Below are positions 7,299-12,693 of a DNA stretch of 12,693 bases, in pieces. Under the pieces are notes generated by a model that saw nothing but the letters and a program-made list of their open reading frames with translations, searched no databases and had not been told where the DNA came from. The DNA is from Pseudomonadota bacterium (lineage in GTDB: Bacteria; Pseudomonadota; Alphaproteobacteria; Rhizobiales; Xanthobacteraceae): NCBI GenBank assembly GCA_023435725.1, contig JAEYRD010000243.1, positions 1 through 12,693 of the forward strand, read 5' to 3'. Position numbers and translations under genes: made by a program. Each line of letters starts with the position of its first letter. Within the stretch, counting starts at the first letter, position 1.

Positions 7299-8222
7299 AT
7301 GAATGCCCTGCCCGCTTTTCGCATGTCCCGTCCGGCGACCAAGGCACGTGTCGGCGCAGTGACTGCTTGGCTGGCAATCGTGCTAGGCGCCGCTTCGCCG
7401 GCATTTGCGCAATCCCCAGATCCCATCGTGGCCGTCGTCAATGGAAACAAGATCCTCGAGAGCGACCTGCAAGTGGCCGACGAGGTCATCGGGCGCAACC
7501 TGCTGGCTCGCGAGCCCGTCGAGCGGCGCGAAACCCTCCTGAAGATGCTGATCGACACCGTCCTGCTGGCGCAGGTGGCGAAGGACCGCCACATCGCGAA
7601 CGAGGCCGATCTGCAGCGCCGCATGACGTTCGCGCGCAACCAGGGGCTCAGCAACAATCTCCTGACCGTCGTCGGCGAGCAGGCCGTCACCGAAGAGGCG
7701 ATGCGCAAGGCCTATGAGGAGGTCGTCGTGAAGGCGGTTGCGACCGAACCTGAACTGCATCTGCGCCATCTCGTCTTCATGATCGCGCCTCCCGCTGACG
7801 AGGCCGCCGTGAAGGCGGCCGAACAGAAGGCCAAGACCGCGATGGAGCGCATCAACAAGGGCGAAGATTTTACGGTCGTCGTCGCCGAAATGTCTGAGGA
7901 TCCCGTCACCAAGGCCAGAGGCGGCGACTATGACTGGCGAGCTCGCGGCGAGATGGGCAAGGAATATGCCGACATTGCGTTCAAGCTGAAGAAGGGCGAG
8001 GTTTCGGCGCCGTTCAAGACCGCAGTCGGCTGGCACATTCTCAAGCTCGACGACCTCCGCACGCGCAAGCCTGCCGATTACGACAAGATCCGCGACCGGC
8101 TCGCGGCGCTCGTTGCCAGCGCCGCGCAGATGGAGCTGGTCGACAAGGCTCGCGCCGAGGCCAAGATCGAGCGCCCCGACCAGGCGAATGCAGCGGACAA
8201 GGCAACCGTCGGCGTCAGGTAG
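7299..8222 (+). CDS. Periplasmic parvulin-type peptidyl-prolyl cis-trans isomerase (SurA/PpiC family)
   Basis: A 307-residue protein. The signal peptide ends in ASPAFA (residue 37). A SurA-like N-terminal helical chaperone region follows (about 40-145), opening DPIVAVVNGNKILESDL and containing RRETLLKMLIDTVLLAQ. One parvulin domain (about 152-252) shows the usual landmarks: LHLRHLVF, the helix KAKTAMERINKGEDFTVVV, then SEDPVTKARGGDYDW and FKLKKGEVSAPFKTAVGWHI. The tail (about 253-307) is charged and probably helical. The family isomerises X-Pro bonds and escorts outer-membrane and secreted proteins in the periplasm. It has one parvulin domain, where E. coli SurA has two, so it belongs to the PpiC/PrsA-like branch common in alphaproteobacteria. 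GAGGA lies eight bases before ATG 7299, which supports this start. It is probably co-transcribed with the next gene, 116 bp away. Confidence 0.93.
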   Translation: MNALPAFRMSRPATKARVGAVTAWLAIVLGAASPAFAQSPDPIVAVVNGNKILESDLQVADEVIGRNLLAREPVERRETLLKMLIDTVLLAQVAKDRHIANEADLQRRMTFARNQGLSNNLLTVVGEQAVTEEAMRKAYEEVVVKAVATEPELHLRHLVFMIAPPADEAAVKAAEQKAKTAMERINKGEDFTVVVAEMSEDPVTKARGGDYDWRARGEMGKEYADIAFKLKKGEVSAPFKTAVGWHILKLDDLRTRKPADYDKIRDRLAALVASAAQMELVDKARAEAKIERPDQANAADKATVGVR

Positions 8223-8338
8223 CGCCGTTGCTTTTCCCAAGATCGGCACGCGCACAAGCGGGCGTGCTCCAGAACCTCGTCATCGACACCTGAGCCGTCA
8301 TGCGCTCGCGTGCCGGACGACAGCGGTGGGTATTCGAT

Positions 8339-10531
8339 ATGAGGCGTGCTCGCGCAGCCATTGTCGCCGTGCTCCAATGCTTCTGGAGCGCGGCGGCAGC
8401 CGCTCAGCCCGCGCTGTTCTGGTTCAACGATCCCATCGGCCCCGACGAGACGGTGCTCGTCACCGGGGCCGATCTCGACCAGATCACATCCGCGACCGTC
8501 ACCCGCATCGCCGACGGATCGGCCCGCGAGACCGGCCCCGAGACATCCGTTCCGATCATCCAGGCCAATCCCCTCTCGCTCAAATTCGTGATCCCGGAGA
8601 GCTTCAAGCCCGGCATCTACCGCTTTGCGCTGACGCATGCGCAAGGAACCATCGGCGGCCGCATCAACCTGCCGACGATCTACTGGACACAGGGAAACCT
8701 GGGCAACGAGGTCTCTCCCGGGGGCTCGCTCCAAGTGTTCGGCCGCAACATCGTTCGTGAAGCAGGCCGTGCGCAATTGTCGCTGACGGCCGAGGCCGCG
8801 GCTTCCCCAGTCAAAGCCGTGCTCACCAGGGGCGATCTCTGGCGGGGCATTTTTCGCATCCCCGATCAGATCGCGCCCGGCCGCTACAGGTTGCGCCTCT
8901 CCAATGGCGATGGCGGCGACGCCGAATGGATCGATGCGGGCAGCATCACCGTGCGCGTCCCCTCCCCGGCCTCTTCACAATCCTTCGACGTCCGCGCCTA
9001 TGGCGCAAACGGCGACGGCAAATTCGATTCCACGCGCGCCGTCAGAACTGCGATCGACGCGGCGAAGGATGCCGGTGGCGGCACCGTGTATTTCCCGCGG
9101 GGCCGCTATCTGATCTCGGACACGATCGCCCTTCCGCCGGGCATCAGCCTCCGGGGTGAACGTATCGATCTCGTCAATCTGGTCTGGCCGGAACTGGAAA
9201 TTCCTCCCGTCGCGTTGATCCAGGGAACATCACGGTTCGCGATCGAGGATCTGACGATCTACGCGTCGAACCATCCGCACATCATATCGGGCGGCTTCCA
9301 GTTCGGTGACACGCTGGTACCGGATGCCGGCGACATTGCCATCAGGCGCATCCGCATCCGCGGCTCCGCCTTTCGAGGTCATATGGAGGCCGAAGCGACC
9401 CTCCGGCGCATGAACGACTTTGGCCGGGCCTATGCCGCAGCCGCGCCCGACACCATTCGACTGAGCGGAAACCGCATCGAAGTGACCGATTGCGACGTGC
9501 TTGGATCGGGGCACTCGCTGCGCCTGGTCAAGGCGACCAACGCCATCGTCTCCGGCAACATATTGAACAACGGTCGATACGGCTCCTACTCCCTGGTGGG
9601 GTCACGCCGGGTCATCTTCGAAAACAACACCGTAACATCGGCGGACCTCCAGGGCTCCGGCGGCGGCATAACGACGCTGTCGAAATCGGTCAGCGCATCC
9701 GAGAACATCTTCATCGGCGGCAACACGTTCAAAGCCATCTATGGTCTCGACCGCGAAGCGATGACGACGGACGGACCGGGCGGCTATTATTTCGGTCACG
9801 CCGAGAACACTGCCCCGGATCGTCTGTCGCTACGCGATGCGCCCAATCCGTACCCGTCGAGCCTCGACTGGACTGGCGCAGCCGTCATGGTGGTGAACGG
9901 CCGCGGTGCCGGTCAGTACGCCAGGCTCAAGACGTTCGAGAGCAAGCCCAATCTGTCGATCACGCTCGACCGGCCGCCCGCGGTCCCGCTCGACCGGACG
10001 TCCGAGATCACGGTCACCCAGGCGCAGCAGAACTATCTCGTCATCGACAATTTCTTCGAGGATACCGGCGTCGCCGCGCAGGCCTATGGAACGGCGCTGG
10101 ATCACGTCATTGCCGGCAATCGCTCCAACAGGACCAGCGGCTTTGCCGCGTTCGGCCTGTCCTACGAGCAATTTCAGCCGGTATGGCGGACCCAGTTTCT
10201 CGACAACCACATCCTCGAAGGGAACGTCTACCGCGCCGGACCCGAACGGAGCGTCTTCTCGAATGAGGCCTCGATCCTCGTACGCGGAAACCAGACCGCA
10301 ACAGTCGCTGGCCGGCCGCCGATGGTCCAGGGCGTGATCATCAGGGGCAATCGCCTCGACCAGGATGCCCATATCGAAATCAGGGGGTTTGCGGCGGCAT
10401 CACCTGGCGTCCGCGACATCGTGGTCGAGGAGAATACGACCGGGGCGTCACGCGAGGGACTGACGATTGACCGCGGAGTTGCGTGGTGGCTCAGCCGCAG
10501 GAACGTCGAGGACCGGCGCATCCAGAAATAG
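8339..10531 (+). CDS. Secreted TIG-like plus pectate-lyase-3 type beta-helix protein
   Basis: A 730-residue protein from ATG 8339, with a signal peptide (MRRARAAIVAVLQ, then Ala-rich to about residue 23). Two beta-sandwich-like segments of IPT/TIG appearance follow: about 25-115 (NDPIGPDETVLVTGADL) and about 117-208 (GNEVSPGGSLQVFGRNI). The pectate-lyase-3/GH28-related domain starts at about 215, with VRAYGANGDGKFDST, GGGTVYFPRGRYL and ISLRGE. After that, more than ten recurring xxGNx or xxNNx turns (VSGNILNN, FENNTVT, IGGNTF, IAGNRSN, VRGNQTA, IRGNRLD and others) mark successive coils of a right-handed beta-helix to about residue 705. Such proteins bind or cleave acidic polysaccharides. I do not identify the catalytic residues, so substrate and activity are open. 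GGTGGG lies eight bases before ATG 8339. An in-frame ATG at 8300 would add 13 basic residues and has a weaker GAG five bases upstream. Confidence 0.82.
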   Translation: MRRARAAIVAVLQCFWSAAAAAQPALFWFNDPIGPDETVLVTGADLDQITSATVTRIADGSARETGPETSVPIIQANPLSLKFVIPESFKPGIYRFALTHAQGTIGGRINLPTIYWTQGNLGNEVSPGGSLQVFGRNIVREAGRAQLSLTAEAAASPVKAVLTRGDLWRGIFRIPDQIAPGRYRLRLSNGDGGDAEWIDAGSITVRVPSPASSQSFDVRAYGANGDGKFDSTRAVRTAIDAAKDAGGGTVYFPRGRYLISDTIALPPGISLRGERIDLVNLVWPELEIPPVALIQGTSRFAIEDLTIYASNHPHIISGGFQFGDTLVPDAGDIAIRRIRIRGSAFRGHMEAEATLRRMNDFGRAYAAAAPDTIRLSGNRIEVTDCDVLGSGHSLRLVKATNAIVSGNILNNGRYGSYSLVGSRRVIFENNTVTSADLQGSGGGITTLSKSVSASENIFIGGNTFKAIYGLDREAMTTDGPGGYYFGHAENTAPDRLSLRDAPNPYPSSLDWTGAAVMVVNGRGAGQYARLKTFESKPNLSITLDRPPAVPLDRTSEITVTQAQQNYLVIDNFFEDTGVAAQAYGTALDHVIAGNRSNRTSGFAAFGLSYEQFQPVWRTQFLDNHILEGNVYRAGPERSVFSNEASILVRGNQTATVAGRPPMVQGVIIRGNRLDQDAHIEIRGFAAASPGVRDIVVEENTTGASREGLTIDRGVAWWLSRRNVEDRRIQK

Positions 10532-10669
10532 CGCCGCCGCCCCGTCCCTCGCGACCGCGAGTCAGTCACGGGAATGATAAGTTCCGTTGTTAGTTACGTT
10601 TACGTATCGATATCCGCCTCACATAACGATCCTTCTGATATCCGCATCACAACCCGAAAGACCGCCCCG
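10532..10669 (+). promoter_or_regulatory. AT-rich leader with a small dyad, probable promoter of the carbamoyltransferase gene
   Basis: The 138-bp gap drops in GC at about 10571-10640. A TTGTTA hexamer (10587-10592) is followed 17 bp later by ATATCC (10610-10615), a weak sigma-70-like pair. Between them lies a perfect dyad, TACGT-TT-ACGTA (10595-10606). I find no nod box, so a NodD-driven nodulation promoter is not supported. Confidence is low. Confidence 0.3.
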
Positions 10670-12439
10670 ATGACCGCAATTCTCGGCCTCAACCTCAACC
10701 ATCCTGATGCCTCAGCGGCGCTCATCCTCGATGGCAAGGTCGTCGCCGCGGCGGCCGAAGAGCGTTTCGGCCAGCGGATCAAGCACGATTCAGCGTTCCC
10801 GCAGCACGCGATCCAGGCGGTTCTCGCGACGGGTGGAATCTCGTCGAAGGATCTCGATTACATCTCGATCGCACGCGACGCGTCGCAAAATCGCGCGGCC
10901 CAGGTCTCCTACGTCCTGCGCAACCCCATCTCCGGCGGCATGGCAGCTATGGAGCATATCCGGCGCTCGAGGGGCGATCTCAGCATCAGCGATATGGTTG
11001 CCGAGGCCACCGGACAAGCGCCGGACGCAGTCAAGGCCCAGATCGTCAACGTCGAGCATCATCTGTCGCACATCGCGAGCTCCTACTACTGCTCGCCGTT
11101 CGAGACGCTGACGGCCGGCTTCTCCTATGACGGCAGTGGCGACTTCACCAGCATGATGGCCGCGCGCTGCGAGGGCACGAACATCGAGGTGATCGACCGC
11201 GTTCACCTGCCGAACAGCCTCGGTTTCTTCTACACGGCGTGCTGCCAGTACATCGGCTTCGACGGCTATGGCGAGGAGTACAAGGTCATGGGGCTCGCGC
11301 CTTACGGCACCGACGCCTATGTCGGCGCGATGCGCGACCTCGTCCAGACGCGGCCCGACGGATGGTTCAAGCTCGCCGACGGCTATTTCGGCATGCACCG
11401 CGGCGGCGAGAGCGGAAAGATGGACGAGAACCACCGCGTGGAGATGATGCACCTGTTCACCGACAAATGGACCGACAAGTTCGGTACGCCGCGCCAGCGC
11501 GGCGAGGAGATGACACAGCGTGACAAGGACATCGCGCGCTCCTGCCAGATCCGGTTCGAGGAAATCTCGCTGCACTGCTTCAAGAGGCTTCACGACCTGG
11601 TGCCGACCACGCAGGTGGCCTATGCCGGCGGCTGCGCGCTCAACGGTGTCATGAATGCGCGCCTCCTGCGCGACACGCCATTCCAGCAGACCTATATGCA
11701 GCCGGCCTCTGCGGACGACGGCCTGTGCGTCGGTGCGGGCCTGTGGGCCTGGCACAATGTCGCGGGCGGACGTGAACGCTTCCACATGACGCATGCCTAT
11801 TGGGGGCCGTCGCATTCGGACGAGGCCATGCGCCGCACCGCGGAATCGGCCGGGTGCCCGATGCGCGAGTTGCCCTCCGGAAACGTTGCCAAGGCCGTCG
11901 CCGCGCTCCTGCACGCCGGCCTGGTCGTCGGCTGGTATCAGGGACGTTCCGAATGGGGCCCGCGCGCGCTTGGCAATCGCTCCATTCTTGCCGACCCGAC
12001 CCGGCCCAACATGAAGGACGTGATCAACGCCAAGATCAAGCGGCGCGAAAGCTTCCGCCCGTTTGCACCGAGCATACTCCAGCCCGCGGTGTCGACGTAT
12101 TTCGAGCAGGACGTGTTCAGCCCGTTCATGATGCATGTCGTCAAGCTTCGCCAGGAATGGCGGGAGAAACTTCCCGCCATCACCCATGTCGACGGCACCG
12201 GCCGCCTGCAAAGTATCGCGCGCGACACCAACCCGCTTTATTACGAGTTGATCGAGAGCTTCGGTCAGTTGTCGGGGATTCCGATCGTGCTGAACACCAG
12301 CTTTAACGAGAACGAGCCGATCGTCGACACCCCCGAACAGGCGATGAACTGCTTCCTGCGCACCGGGCTCGATGCCATCTGCCTTGGACGCTACCTCGTG
12401 GTGAAGGGCGAGCACGCAGCACTGCTGCCGGACGCATAG
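10670..12439 (+). CDS. O-carbamoyltransferase, NodU/CmcH/TobZ family
   Basis: A complete 589-residue cytoplasmic protein with the two family domains. The N-terminal Kae1/HSP70-like part (about 1-350) opens ILGLNLNHPDASAALILDG. It has the metal-site signature VEHHLSH (128-134), then FSYDGSGD (Asp154), and later AYAGGCALNGVMN (318-329) with ASADDG (346-351). By analogy with TobZ these supply His, His, Asp and Asp around the catalytic iron; the correspondence is from memory. The C-terminal part (about 375-589) carries GWYQGRSEWGPRALGNRSIL (421-440), RRESFRPFAPSIL and LNTSFNENEPIV. The family moves carbamoyl from carbamoyl phosphate through carbamoyl-AMP to a sugar or antibiotic hydroxyl. Carbamoylation of a surface polysaccharide sugar is likeliest, given the fucose gene next door. 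NodU (Nod factor) is possible, but no nod box precedes it. ATG 10670 begins the conserved N-terminus; in-frame ATG 10574 adds a poorly conserved-looking 32 residues. The ribosome site is weak. Confidence 0.92.
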   Translation: MTAILGLNLNHPDASAALILDGKVVAAAAEERFGQRIKHDSAFPQHAIQAVLATGGISSKDLDYISIARDASQNRAAQVSYVLRNPISGGMAAMEHIRRSRGDLSISDMVAEATGQAPDAVKAQIVNVEHHLSHIASSYYCSPFETLTAGFSYDGSGDFTSMMAARCEGTNIEVIDRVHLPNSLGFFYTACCQYIGFDGYGEEYKVMGLAPYGTDAYVGAMRDLVQTRPDGWFKLADGYFGMHRGGESGKMDENHRVEMMHLFTDKWTDKFGTPRQRGEEMTQRDKDIARSCQIRFEEISLHCFKRLHDLVPTTQVAYAGGCALNGVMNARLLRDTPFQQTYMQPASADDGLCVGAGLWAWHNVAGGRERFHMTHAYWGPSHSDEAMRRTAESAGCPMRELPSGNVAKAVAALLHAGLVVGWYQGRSEWGPRALGNRSILADPTRPNMKDVINAKIKRRESFRPFAPSILQPAVSTYFEQDVFSPFMMHVVKLRQEWREKLPAITHVDGTGRLQSIARDTNPLYYELIESFGQLSGIPIVLNTSFNENEPIVDTPEQAMNCFLRTGLDAICLGRYLVVKGEHAALLPDA

Positions 12440-12447
12440 CCCAGCCT

Positions 12448-12466
12448 TGCAGGCGGATCGCCTGCA
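12448..12466 (+). terminator. Hairpin just past the carbamoyltransferase stop
   Basis: A perfect 8-bp stem, TGCAGGCG (12448-12455) with CGCCTGCA (12459-12466) and a three-base loop, begins nine bases after the stop codon. It is followed by CTTCGTTG, not a true T run. It is probably part of the terminator for the plus-strand gene, or a stabilising 3' hairpin. Confidence 0.55.
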
Positions 12467-12480
12467 CTTCGTTGAGACCG

Positions 12481-12511
12481 TCGTCTTACGGTGCAGGTCG
12501 CCGTAAGACGA
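12481..12511. terminator. Long 11-bp hairpin between convergent genes
   Basis: TCGTCTTACGG (12481-12491) pairs perfectly with CCGTAAGACGA (12501-12511) around a nine-base loop. It ends three bases before the stop codon of the minus-strand fucose gene. It sits in the 75-bp gap between two converging genes, so it could end transcription from both sides. It lacks a T run on either strand, so the mechanism is uncertain. Confidence 0.6.
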
Positions 12512-12514
12512 TGA

Positions 12515-12693
12515 TTACGCCGGAGCCAGCGCGTCGGCCAGATAGGCCGCGTAGGCGCGTTTCAATCCGTCCGCGAGCGAGGTCGTCGCACGCCAACCGA
12601 GCTTTTCGAGGCGGCTGACGTCGAGCAGCTTGCGCGGCGTTCCGTCGGGACGCGAGGTGTCAAAACGGATCTCGCCGCCGTAACCAACGATTT
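12515..12693 (-). CDS. fcl: GDP-L-fucose synthase, C-terminal end only
   Basis: Only the last 58 residues are in the window; the gene starts beyond the right edge. The visible part, IVGYGGEIRFDTSRPDGTPR then KLLDVSRLEKLGWRATTSL, is the highly conserved C-terminus of GDP-L-fucose synthase (Fcl/WcaG). This enzyme epimerises and reduces GDP-4-keto-6-deoxy-D-mannose to GDP-L-fucose. The tail ends ADALAPA and TAA (12517-12515). GDP-fucose feeds surface polysaccharide (O antigen, exopolysaccharide) or, in bradyrhizobia, fucosylated Nod factor as NolK. The family is clear; the pathway served is inferred. Confidence 0.9.
   Translation of the reverse strand, partial: IVGYGGEIRFDTSRPDGTPRKLLDVSRLEKLGWRATTSLADGLKRAYAAYLADALAPA

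Noticed and set aside
10532..10669. Nod box upstream of the NodU-like gene
   Set aside because: Read directly; no stretch resembles the long conserved nod box.
10790..12415. A 541-codon minus-strand open frame opposite the carbamoyltransferase gene
   Set aside because: No recognisable motifs and no ribosome site, while the plus strand has a complete conserved enzyme.

Overview
The window looks like chromosomal DNA of a GC-rich alphaproteobacterium, most likely Bradyrhizobium or a close relative. This is inferred from the family types and codon use, since no marker gene is present. It holds six clear genes and the end of a seventh. There are no tRNA or rRNA genes, insertion sequences or CRISPR arrays.

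Left half (1-6690), all on the minus strand. A very large filamentous-haemagglutinin-type adhesin (two-partner-secretion exoprotein, TpsA) starts near 3836 and runs off the left edge after about 1,275 codons without a stop. Upstream of it is a small proline-rich exported protein with the signature of type II secretion GspC/GspN-like proteins (4137-4952). Upstream of that is a PstS-like periplasmic-binding-fold protein with a signal peptide and eight cysteines (5179-6690), followed by a clean intrinsic terminator. No PstC, PstA, PstB, PhoU or TpsB gene is visible.

A 608-bp gene-free spacer (6691-7298) separates this half from the right-hand genes, which run the other way. The spacer has an AT-rich promoter-like zone, an imperfect repeat spaced 110 bp apart, a short tandem motif and a near-perfect 16-bp palindrome just upstream of the right-hand genes.

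Right half, plus strand. There is a SurA/PpiC-type parvulin prolyl isomerase with a signal peptide (7299-8222). Next is a secreted two-part protein with TIG-like beta-sandwiches followed by a pectate-lyase-3 type right-handed beta-helix (8339-10531). Then comes a complete NodU/CmcH/TobZ-family O-carbamoyltransferase (10670-12439). It converges on the 3' end of a minus-strand GDP-L-fucose synthase gene (12515-12693, partial), with two strong hairpins between the stops.

Taken together, the left half encodes surface or secreted proteins and their export. The right half encodes envelope folding plus making, carbamoylating and perhaps cutting a fucose-containing surface polysaccharide. The links between genes are inferred from position and family. 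The least ordinary element is the PstS-like protein paired with an isolated type II secretion-like protein, with no phosphate transporter genes in view.
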